The translations under genes were made by a program, and so were the position numbers. This document shows, piece by piece, positions 46,088 to 53,807 of a stretch of 53,807 nucleotides of DNA. The notes beneath the pieces were generated by a model, which was not told the origin of the DNA, made no database searches, and was given only the letters and a program-made list of their open reading frames with translations. Positions within the stretch are counted from its first letter, which is position 1; every line of letters starts with the position of its first letter. The DNA is from Candidatus Staskawiczbacteria bacterium RIFCSPHIGHO2_02_FULL_43_16 (GTDB taxonomy: Bacteria; Patescibacteriota; Minisyncoccia; Minisyncoccales; Staskawiczbacteraceae): contig MHOU01000008.1 in assembly GCA_001821935.1 (NCBI GenBank), positions 1 through 53,807 of the forward strand. Direction: 5' to 3'.

Positions 46088-46633
46088 CTAGAAATTTTTT
46101 TCTTCTGCTGATGCAAAAGTTATCCGATTGACGGTGGAAACGGGGGGAACGGGATTGGATGAATATTTCATCCTGTACCCATTGGTCATTTTGTATTCTC
46201 CGCCTGCGGGGTCATCCAATAGCACGGGGGTCGCAAATGCCCCTGCAACGGTTTCAATGTGCCGGAATTGATTTTTATTGGCAAGAAAGAGCTGGGTGGC
46301 TAGGTCGTCTTCCCTGACTAGCGCGGAAAGTTCATTGATGCCCCATTCTTTCAAGGCACCAATTATGCGGGTGCCGATATTCCGGTTGCGCAGGGGTGGC
46401 GCAACATAGATGTCGAAAATCCGCTGGCCTTTCAAAAAGGTAAAGCCGGCGATAGACTCGTTTGCCAGGGCGATGACCCCAAGAAGACTTTTCTTTTTTA
46501 CAATGTCCATGAGGTTTTCTTTTTGATAGGGGAAGTCGCCCATGGCTTTCATAAAACCAAGCATGTTGGGGATATCCGTTTCTGCCATAACCCTTATCCG
46601 GTATCTTTGCCTACTGGACTGATTTGAAAGCAT
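46088..46633 (-). CDS. GNAT N-acetyltransferase
   Basis: IFDIYVAPPLRNRNIGTRIIGALKEWG; start trimmed to MLSNQSS. Confidence 0.65.
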   Translation of the reverse strand: MLSNQSSRQRYRIRVMAETDIPNMLGFMKAMGDFPYQKENLMDIVKKKSLLGVIALANESIAGFTFLKGQRIFDIYVAPPLRNRNIGTRIIGALKEWGINELSALVREDDLATQLFLANKNQFRHIETVAGAFATPVLLDDPAGGEYKMTNGYRMKYSSNPVPPVSTVNRITFASAEEKNF

Positions 46634-46753
46634 GTGAGCCTCCCCTTGTTGTGAAAGGTGCTTTTTGGTTGTAATACCATTTATATTATAGGTTAAATAT
46701 TGATGAAGCGCAAAGGGTCGTGCCACAAATCTGTTATGTGGTATAATATCCAT

Positions 46754-47239
46754 ATGAAAAAGAATAAGATGTTTTCTTGGTTGTATCGGATTACCCCCCT
46801 GAAAATATCGGCATTGCTCCGTTTGCGAAAGCCACAAAAATATGTGTTGCCAGTGGCCATTGCCGTGGGTGTAGCCGTGGTAGTTTTGGGGGGGCTGATA
46901 TACGCCAATGTGGGGTTTTTAAACATTACCGGATATTTTGAAAAACACGATCCCTATAAAGATAGCATGGTGTTATTTTTCCACAATGAATGCCTTTATT
47001 GCGCCAAGGTTGACGACTATTTACGGGATAGTAATGCGGCCGAAAAACTGCAATACATAAGGTTGAATGTGCTGGAAAGCGACTATAACCGCAATGAATT
47101 GCAGGATAAGGCTCAGACCTGCGGCTTGGATGTTGAAAGCATCGGAGTGCCGTTTTTGTGGGACGGCCAGAGCAAGCAATGCATCATCGGGTATATTGAC
47201 ATTATCAATTTTTTTAATCAGAAGTTGAAAAAACCTTGA
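46754..47239 (+). CDS. Membrane-anchored glutaredoxin/thioredoxin-like protein
   Basis: VLFFHNECLYCAKVDDYL...GVPFLWDG; extended -10 TGGTATAAT ends 6 nt before ATG 46754. Confidence 0.65.
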   Translation: MKKNKMFSWLYRITPLKISALLRLRKPQKYVLPVAIAVGVAVVVLGGLIYANVGFLNITGYFEKHDPYKDSMVLFFHNECLYCAKVDDYLRDSNAAEKLQYIRLNVLESDYNRNELQDKAQTCGLDVESIGVPFLWDGQSKQCIIGYIDIINFFNQKLKKP

Positions 47240-47344
47240 CCCAGCACCACTTTCCTCCAATAATCTATATAGTAGTTTAATAATAATTTTTATAAAAATA
47301 GTTTGACAGATGTGAAAAATTGGTATGGGAAAGTGGTGCTGGGT
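47239..47344. repeat. 106-bp inverted-repeat element, copy C
   Basis: ACCCAGCACCACTTTCC ... GGAAAGTGGTGCTGGGT, perfect 17-bp arms. Confidence 0.85.
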
Positions 47345-47478
47345 TGACACAGGCTTGCGCCTCCCACCATTATAGGCTAAAATGGGGCAATAGTGTTCAT
47401 AACCGGTTTTCGCAATATCGCGAAAGCTTTAAAAAACAAGGTCGATTATCATTAATTATAATTTATTTAAAAAAAATT

Positions 47479-47736
47479 ATGCCAGGAAAAGCAAATTCGG
47501 CTTTTATGAAGCCAATGAAATTAAGCGCTGATTTAGAAGAGGTGGTTGGGAAGGGTCCGATGCCCAGAAGCCAGGTGGTAAAAAATATTTGGGTATATAT
47601 CAAAAAAAATAATCTCCAAAATCCAAAGAACAAAAGGAATATTTTAGCAGATGCGAAACTGAAAGCAGTATTTGGCGGAAAAGGTGAGGTTACCATGTTT
47701 GAAATGACAAAACTCGTTTCAAAACACCTTTCTTAA
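47479..47736 (+). CDS. SWIB-domain protein
   Basis: FMKPMKLSADLEEVVGKGPMPRSQVVKNIWVYIKKNNLQNPKNKRNILADAKLKAVF. Confidence 0.85.
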   Translation: MPGKANSAFMKPMKLSADLEEVVGKGPMPRSQVVKNIWVYIKKNNLQNPKNKRNILADAKLKAVFGGKGEVTMFEMTKLVSKHLS

Positions 47737-47755
47737 TAAATTAAATCGTCAAAAA

Positions 47756-47920
47756 ATGGCAACAGAAGCATATTGCGTAAAATGCAAAGCGAAGCGTATG
47801 ATGAAAGATGAAAAGCAGGTGACCATGAAGGGCAAGGGGGGCAAGGTGCGCCTGGCCATGACGGGAGCCTGTGAAAAGTGCGGGACAAAAATGTTTCGCA
47901 TTATGGGAATGAAAAAATAA
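47756..47920 (+). CDS. DUF5679-like small zinc protein (not in ORF track)
   Basis: MATEAYCVKCKAKRMMKDEKQVTMKGKGGKVRLAMTGACEKCGTKMFRIMGMKK*. Confidence 0.75.
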   Translation: MATEAYCVKCKAKRMMKDEKQVTMKGKGGKVRLAMTGACEKCGTKMFRIMGMKK

Positions 47921-48001
47921 GAGTTGCCACAGCGCGTTTCGTGGCCAAAGAACATCGGATTGCCGGTGTTTTTTGTTGGCAACTGGCGGTATAATAGATG
48001 T

Positions 48002-48865
48002 ATGGTTACAAAAAACAAGATATTGCTGGGACTTGTTGCCATGGTGGTTGTTTTGGATTTTTTGGTTTTTAAAGAAGTTTTCATGTTGGCGGGCCCGCGC
48101 TATTTGAACGTGGAAATACTGGATGTCGGGCAGGGGGACTCCATATTTATCCGGACTCCGGCGCACAGGAACATAGTCATTGACGGCGGGCCGGATGCGG
48201 CGGTTTTAAGCAAATTATCGGGGCGGTTGCCCTTTTGGCAAAAATCGTTGGATGTGGTTATCCTCACCCACCCTGACGCGGACCACCTGATGGGAATATT
48301 AGAAATACTGAAAAAATATAAAGCAGATTACATTGTCTGGACCGGCATGGAGCGTGAGGGGGCAAATTACCAAGAGTGGCTTTCGCTGTTGCAAAAAGCC
48401 AAAGAGCGGGGAAGTCAGATTATTATTGCCAAGCCGGGGCTTGTGATAACTTCTGGCGGGGCGGCGGTTGAGGTGTTGCATCCATTTGAAAATTTAGAAG
48501 GCCAGTTTTTTAAAGAAGCTAATGATACGGGGATAGTCGCACGTCTGGCCTACGGTAAAAAATCATTTTTATTTACCGCGGATATTTCCAGCAAGGTTGA
48601 AGAGCAGTTGGTAACGGCGGGAGGCGTTGCTTCAGACGTATTAAAAGTGGCGCACCACGGGTCTAAATATTCTTCTTTTGAAAGTTTTTTGCAGGCTGTT
48701 AATCCAAAAGTGGCCGTCATTTCTGTGGGCGGGGAAAATACCTATGGTCACCCCACGCCGGAAGTTTTGCAAAGGTTGGCGAAATTTGGTATAACGGTTT
48801 TGAGGACAGATCAGCGGGGGGATATTAAGTTTGTAAGCGATGGAGAGAAGATTCAAATAAAATAA
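48002..48865 (+). CDS. ComEC/Rec2-like metallo-beta-lactamase-fold hydrolase
   Basis: LDVGQGDSIFIRTPAHRNIVIDGGPD...ILTHPDADHLMG...VAHHGSKYSS. Confidence 0.88.
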   Translation: MVTKNKILLGLVAMVVVLDFLVFKEVFMLAGPRYLNVEILDVGQGDSIFIRTPAHRNIVIDGGPDAAVLSKLSGRLPFWQKSLDVVILTHPDADHLMGILEILKKYKADYIVWTGMEREGANYQEWLSLLQKAKERGSQIIIAKPGLVITSGGAAVEVLHPFENLEGQFFKEANDTGIVARLAYGKKSFLFTADISSKVEEQLVTAGGVASDVLKVAHHGSKYSSFESFLQAVNPKVAVISVGGENTYGHPTPEVLQRLAKFGITVLRTDQRGDIKFVSDGEKIQIK

Positions 48866-48874
48866 TTCACCACT

Positions 48875-49933
48875 ATGGATTTTCCTATTTTTAAGACTAA
48901 AACCGGCGAGAAAACATTTGACTTGACGGATGCAAAAGATCGTCAGGCGTATTTTGAATACAAAGCCGGGGCGGAAATTAAAAAGCTGCAGGATTACCTA
49001 AAAGATAAAACCTTTATCGTGTATTTGCTGGGAAAAAAATCTTCCGGAAAGGGCACCTATGCCAAAATGTTCAAGGAAGTTATTGACTCCCAAAAGATAG
49101 AGCATCTTTCCATCGGGGATATGATCCGCGGCTTTGATGAAGCCCTCAAAAACCCGGCCAAAAAACAGGAATTAGTTGATTTTTTGCACAAAAAATACCG
49201 CGGGCCCGTTTCCGTGGAGGATATTATTAAGGCCATGGAGAATCGGTCAACGAAAGTACTGTTGCCCTCAGAATTGATTTTGGCGTTAACGGAAAGGGAA
49301 ATTTCAAAGATGGGTAAAAAAGCTATTTTTTTAGATGGTTTTCCGCGCGACTTGGATCAGGTTTCTTATTCGTTGTTTTTTAAAAACCTGATTGATTACC
49401 GCCAAGATCCGGATATTTTTGTCCTAATAGATGTCCCAACTAATGTCATTGATGAAAGAGTTAAATATCGGTTAATTTGCCCCCTGTGCAATACGTCCAG
49501 GAATTTGAAATTGTTGCCTACCAAACATGTCGGCTATGATGCCGAGCGCAATTCGTATTATCTGATGTGCGATAATGCCAGCTGCAGCGGAGCCCGCATG
49601 ATTACCAAAGAGGGGGATGAGTTGGGCATTGAGCCGATCAAAGAAAGGCTGGATAAAGACGGGCTGTTGATGGGACAAATTTATAATATGCACGGAATCA
49701 AAAGGATATTGTTGCGTAATTCCATTCCCGTAAATAAAACGAAAGAACACTACGATGATTATGAAATTACTCCGGAGTACCATTATACATTTGACTTTGC
49801 ATTGCAAAAAGTAACGGTCCAAGAAAAACCCTGGGAAGTAAAAGATGATGAAGGCAATGCGGTTAATTCTTTAATGCCTCCGCCGGTGGTGGTTTCTTTA
49901 ATAAAGCAGATGGTGGCAATCTTGGAGTTATAA
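48875..49933 (+). CDS. Adenylate kinase-family nucleoside monophosphate kinase
   Basis: YLLGKKSSGKGTYAKMF...IFLDGFPRDLDQV; Cys zinc-like insert. Confidence 0.75.
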   Translation: MDFPIFKTKTGEKTFDLTDAKDRQAYFEYKAGAEIKKLQDYLKDKTFIVYLLGKKSSGKGTYAKMFKEVIDSQKIEHLSIGDMIRGFDEALKNPAKKQELVDFLHKKYRGPVSVEDIIKAMENRSTKVLLPSELILALTEREISKMGKKAIFLDGFPRDLDQVSYSLFFKNLIDYRQDPDIFVLIDVPTNVIDERVKYRLICPLCNTSRNLKLLPTKHVGYDAERNSYYLMCDNASCSGARMITKEGDELGIEPIKERLDKDGLLMGQIYNMHGIKRILLRNSIPVNKTKEHYDDYEITPEYHYTFDFALQKVTVQEKPWEVKDDEGNAVNSLMPPPVVVSLIKQMVAILEL

Positions 49934-49971
49934 ACACTTGACTTGGTTTTTGGAAGAGTTACAATGAAGAT

Positions 49972-50131
49972 AGCTCTGAGGTCCAGTAAATATTCTATAT
50001 TACATTTATCAAGGGAGTCCAATATTTGTTTTAGCCTTGGTTAAGACTTGAGGACACCCACTTAAAATTTCATAGAAATTTTAAAGGATGTCAGGGCAGC
50101 AAAAAAATCACCGCATGGTGATTTTTTTGCT
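49972..50131 (+). ncRNA. Structured RNA candidate, 6S-like, with terminator
   Basis: Promoter TTGACT-16-TACAAT; closing stem GCTCTGA (49973-49979)/TCAGGGC (50091-50097); inner hairpin CTTAAAATTT/AAATTTTAAAG; terminator AAAAAAATCACC-GCAT-GGTGATTTTTTT. Confidence 0.4.
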
Positions 50132-50205
50132 GCTGGAAGTGTGAAGTTATCCACATTGTTGACAACTTTTTTTAGTGGTAAAATGAATGAATATTTCTAA
50201 TATCT

Positions 50206-50286
50206 AATCTTTAAATTACGAAATGCTTTCAGGAGAAAAGACCTGAAAAGAAAATATTAAACGTGCATTTCGTAATTCAAAGATTC
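50206..50286. repeat. Short fold-back element sharing termini with 1682-1853
   Basis: AATCTTTAAATTACGAAATGC ... GCATTTCGTAATTCAAAGATT. Confidence 0.8.
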
Positions 50287-50295
50287 TAATACATT

Positions 50296-52716
50296 TTGGG
50301 CAAGTTTTTTGTATTTTTATTTATTGTTGTTACAGCTATAGGTTTGCCAGCGCAAGCGGTTTTTGCTTCAACTACTGACGGCACTATTTCCGGTTACGCC
50401 TGGTCCAGCCAGATTGGCTGGATTAATTTTGGCACTACCAATGGGAACACGCACATTACCGATTCTGTGGTAACTGGATATGCTTGGAATGAAAACATGG
50501 GTCGCATTAATTTAGACCCTACTAATAGCGGCGTGGTAAATAATAGCGAGGGTACTCTTTCAGGAAAAGCTTGGTGTGAAGGCACGGGGTGGATAAATTT
50601 TAGTGGGGTGACGGTAAGTTCTTCAGGTGTATTTTCCGGAACGGCAACAGGAGATAATAATGTAAGTATTAATTTTAATTGCGCTAACTGTAACGTAACC
50701 ACAGACTGGCGGCCAGCTAGTACCCGTTCTTCGGGCGGCGGGGGGGGGTCGGTATCTGGCGGTGGCGGTGGTGGCGAGACTAGCGGAACTTATGATGGAC
50801 CGTTTGGTATTGTCATAAATAATGAAAATCAGTATACCAACAGTAAAAATGTTACACTTTCTCTTAAAGGGGGCGTAGTTGTGGATAAAATGATGGTTTC
50901 TGATAATGTGGATTTTGCCAACGCTTTCCAAGAACTTTTTTCTGAGAATAAAAATTGGGTACTGCCCGGATCCGATGGCTTAAAAACGGTGTATGCTAAA
51001 TTTTATAATACCCAGGGCCTTGTTTCGCCCATCGTATCGGCCAATATTATATTAGACACCCAGCCGCCACTTATTAATCTTGGCGTTTTAAAAAAATCGT
51101 ATGATACGGTTGAACAGATTGCCATTACCGGAACCGCAGAGCCCGGTGCCCAGGTTATTTTTTTGTTGGATGGTTATTATGGAATTGTGCCAAGCGACCA
51201 ATGGGGCAATTGGGTGCTGCCTGTCGGCAATTTGGGAATAGGTAACCATCAAGTAGAGGTTTTTGCTAAAGATTTGGCGGGCAATGCAAGCCCCGTTATA
51301 AAAGCTGGATTTTCAGTGTACGACACGCCCATACCTTATCAACCCCCTGTCGTGGATATTTTTAAAAAATTGACCGAAGGCATTCAATTTTTATTCCCCC
51401 AGTTTTTTAAGCCAAAGGAATTACCCAAAGTTGCCATTACCGTTCCCCAAATTACTCCGCCCGCGTTTAAGGGAGCTTTTCACTATATTTCAACCATGAC
51501 CCTGGCCAGGCTAGTGCTGCAGCCCTTGCCTTCAGATGTAAAACTTCTTGCCCAAAAATTTCCCCAAGTGCAAAAAACCTTTAACGAAGTCGGGGTTAAT
51601 AAAATTACGGATCTTCAAAAACTTTCCAATGCCAATTTAAAATTGCCCAATCTCACTGAAACTGTATTGCCCAAACCAACCATCGCAGTTGGGAAGTTTG
51701 CGGTGCCCAAAGGAGTACCCATTGAAAAATTATCAGCTATTGCCAAAAACAGCATTCCTTCGGAAATTGTGTTCGCTAAAGTTGCCGGTGGGTTGGTTGA
51801 TTTAAATGTGGCGCTGTCAATTAACAACCAGGGAAAACCGGTACAAACCATTAAAGTTCTTTCCAGCCAGCATTTACAGTTGGTGGTAAGAACCGAACAG
51901 GAAGTTAGAAAAATGACCGGATATGTGGTGTTTAAATCAAAAAAATATAATTCCCCATCCGTCAAATCTGATTTAAATACTATGTCAGCTTCACTGCTGT
52001 TTGCCAATCCCAGCTTGGCGGCGTTGGCCGAGCCAAGCATCAAAATTCCCATTGAAGGAGCAACTCAAAAAATAAATACACAGGAATTCCCAGATGCATC
52101 AACCATAGAAAAAAGACTGGTAATTTCTGAATTTGAATACCAAGACAGTGGAAACGGAGTTTATATTTCTACCATCCAAACTCCGGTGGTTGACGGTGAG
52201 TATGAAATTATTACCGTCATTGATTACGTGGACGGTGATCAGGAAAAAGAAATAAAACTGATTACGTTAATTGACCCCGAGGGATATATTTATGAAAAAA
52301 ACGGGGATATGGAAACCCGAATTGCCGGAGCTATCGCTTCTTTATATTGGTTAAACCCCGAAAGCAAGCAGTATGAACTTTGGCCGGCCAAAGAATTCCA
52401 GCAGGAAAACCCCCAGACCACAGACATCCGGGGAACTTATTCATTTTTAGTGCCCGAAGGATATTATTATTTAAAGGTCGACTCTCCCGGATATTTAAGT
52501 TATGACGGGAAACCCTTTGAAGTGAAAGAGGGGAGCGGGATTCATATCAACATTGAACTGAAAACCAAATATTGGTTTTTGAACATAGTTGACTGGAAAA
52601 CAATTCTATTGGTTGCGGTTGTCTTGATGTTACTCTATAACTTTTATCGGGATAAAATTCGGGAGAAACAAAAAAATAACATACAAGTAAGTAATATACA
52701 AAATGGAATTAAATAA
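50296..52716 (+). CDS. Large surface protein with GYAW...GWINF repeats and Ig/carboxypeptidase-like domains
   Basis: Signal peptide, ISGYAWSSQIGWINFGT repeats, G-rich linker, C-terminal TM; TTG start. Confidence 0.7.
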   Translation: MGKFFVFLFIVVTAIGLPAQAVFASTTDGTISGYAWSSQIGWINFGTTNGNTHITDSVVTGYAWNENMGRINLDPTNSGVVNNSEGTLSGKAWCEGTGWINFSGVTVSSSGVFSGTATGDNNVSINFNCANCNVTTDWRPASTRSSGGGGGSVSGGGGGGETSGTYDGPFGIVINNENQYTNSKNVTLSLKGGVVVDKMMVSDNVDFANAFQELFSENKNWVLPGSDGLKTVYAKFYNTQGLVSPIVSANIILDTQPPLINLGVLKKSYDTVEQIAITGTAEPGAQVIFLLDGYYGIVPSDQWGNWVLPVGNLGIGNHQVEVFAKDLAGNASPVIKAGFSVYDTPIPYQPPVVDIFKKLTEGIQFLFPQFFKPKELPKVAITVPQITPPAFKGAFHYISTMTLARLVLQPLPSDVKLLAQKFPQVQKTFNEVGVNKITDLQKLSNANLKLPNLTETVLPKPTIAVGKFAVPKGVPIEKLSAIAKNSIPSEIVFAKVAGGLVDLNVALSINNQGKPVQTIKVLSSQHLQLVVRTEQEVRKMTGYVVFKSKKYNSPSVKSDLNTMSASLLFANPSLAALAEPSIKIPIEGATQKINTQEFPDASTIEKRLVISEFEYQDSGNGVYISTIQTPVVDGEYEIITVIDYVDGDQEKEIKLITLIDPEGYIYEKNGDMETRIAGAIASLYWLNPESKQYELWPAKEFQQENPQTTDIRGTYSFLVPEGYYYLKVDSPGYLSYDGKPFEVKEGSGIHINIELKTKYWFLNIVDWKTILLVAVVLMLLYNFYRDKIREKQKNNIQVSNIQNGIK

Positions 52717-53086
52717 TTCAGTGCAAACAAATAAAAAAAGCATTCTGCTAATGGTCGTCGTGGCGGCTCTTCTGGTAGCAGTTGTCTTTTTCGCCGTTCA
52801 GAGTTTTGTGAAAGTTCAGGAAGTCAGGGAAGCCCAAAAAGAACTGGCCCGGCAGAAAACCAATGTCAAAGTGGTTAACTTCTTAAGCTTATTTATCCAA
52901 AAAGTATTAAAAACCGACAAAGAGATTTCTTTTGAAGACCGGCTGAAACTGGAAAATGCCATACGCGATATTAATGACCCGGAAATTTTGGCAAAGTGGG
53001 AACAGTTTACCGGCGGCACTAATGAGGCGGAAATCCAGGCCGGAGTGAAAAATTTATTGGAAATCTTGGTGAGAAAGATGTATTAG
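52703..53086 (+). CDS. Hypothetical membrane-anchored protein
   Basis: TM plus coiled coil. Confidence 0.5.
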   Translation: MELNNSVQTNKKSILLMVVVAALLVAVVFFAVQSFVKVQEVREAQKELARQKTNVKVVNFLSLFIQKVLKTDKEISFEDRLKLENAIRDINDPEILAKWEQFTGGTNEAEIQAGVKNLLEILVRKMY

Positions 53087-53224
53087 CTTTCTGCTTTTTG
53101 ATAGTTGCCGGGCTCGGTAATTTTTAAAAAGCAGAAAGTTATTGCATTGAAGATTATGCACAGGGCGAGTACTGTCTTTTGTGGTAAAATAAATAAATAA
53201 TTTAGTGAATATAAGTTGCTAACA

Positions 53225-53807
53225 TTGAAAAATATTTCTAAAAAATTAAGACAAATCTTCTGGCCCAAAGAAGGGAATTTGTTTTCCTCATTGATTACTG
53301 GATTAGTTTTGGCCGGTTTGTTTTCTACGGCATTCTATGTCTTTGCCTTACCGTATAGTCCGGGTGAAACTACTGATCCTTCCTGTCTCCCAACCGATGC
53401 CAATTGCACTGTAACCGAATCAGTGCCATACACGGGAGCCACCGCCGCGGTTGATTTGGGCAGTAAAAATATAACCACTACCGGCACCGGATCTTTTGGT
53501 TCATTAAGTCTGACTACCACTTCTTTGACCGTAGGTAATGGAGGAACTGGCAATTCATCGCTTACTGCCTACGCGCTTTTATCAGGAGGAACCACTACGA
53601 CTGGCGCCCTTCAACAAATTTCCGGAGTGGGAACTTCAGGCCAGGTATTAACTTCAAACGGAGCGGGGGTTTTGCCAACTTGGCAAACAGGATCGGGTGG
53701 GGGAGCTAGTACTGCTTTGGATAACCTCGCCTCCGTAGCCATCAACACCTCTTTAATCTCTGACACCGATGACACCGACGACCTGGGTTCAGCCACCGTA
53801 GAATGGA
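53225..53807 (+). CDS. Large adhesin / tail-fibre-like repeat protein, truncated by window end (not in ORF track)
   Basis: TTG start; MKNISKKLRQIFWPKEGN...TVGNGGTGNSSLTAYALLSGGTTTTGALQQISGVGTSGQVLTSNGAGVLPTWQTG. Confidence 0.6.
   Translation, partial: MKNISKKLRQIFWPKEGNLFSSLITGLVLAGLFSTAFYVFALPYSPGETTDPSCLPTDANCTVTESVPYTGATAAVDLGSKNITTTGTGSFGSLSLTTTSLTVGNGGTGNSSLTAYALLSGGTTTTGALQQISGVGTSGQVLTSNGAGVLPTWQTGSGGGASTALDNLASVAINTSLISDTDDTDDLGSATVEW

Overview
The window looks like a bacterial chromosome segment, probably Candidate Phyla Radiation/Patescibacteria. This is inferred from DUF5667/DUF2779/DUF5679/SWIB/Gmad2-type small proteins, GYAW-GWINF surface proteins, AT-rich ITNYKLQ-type repeats and a compact F-ATPase operon. 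Recognisable blocks: sigma/anti-sigma pair, a CRISPR-Cas locus (about 4.85-8.0 kb), a redox/small-protein cluster, a low-GC glycan/methyltransferase cassette (15.4-19.2 kb), a type IV pilus operon (21.7-32 kb), an F-type ATP synthase operon interrupted by a toxin-antitoxin module (33.8-41.4 kb), and housekeeping plus surface-protein genes to the end. The standout is a minimal CRISPR-Cas locus: a strong promoter, a 482-aa TnpB/Cas12-like effector in which all three RuvC acidic residues appear substituted by eye alignment, a short Cas1 (about 243 aa) that keeps the E/H/D catalytic residues but lacks room for the N-terminal beta domain, a leader of about 230 nt with several strong hairpins, and an array of 39-nt repeats (6 identical, 1 degenerate, 1 truncated) with 31-33-nt spacers. 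No Cas2 or adjacent Cas4 was seen. Other notable items: palindromic and simple repeats embedded in frame in conserved genes (atpA, atpG, atpD, sod, HAD), a TA module inserted in the atp operon with a 32-bp duplication of the atpD start, several inverted-repeat families (one pair with compensatory changes), a predicted two-carboxylate Na+-type c-subunit, a 6S-like RNA candidate and many apparently leaderless promoters. All calls are by reading only; no searches or folding programs were run.
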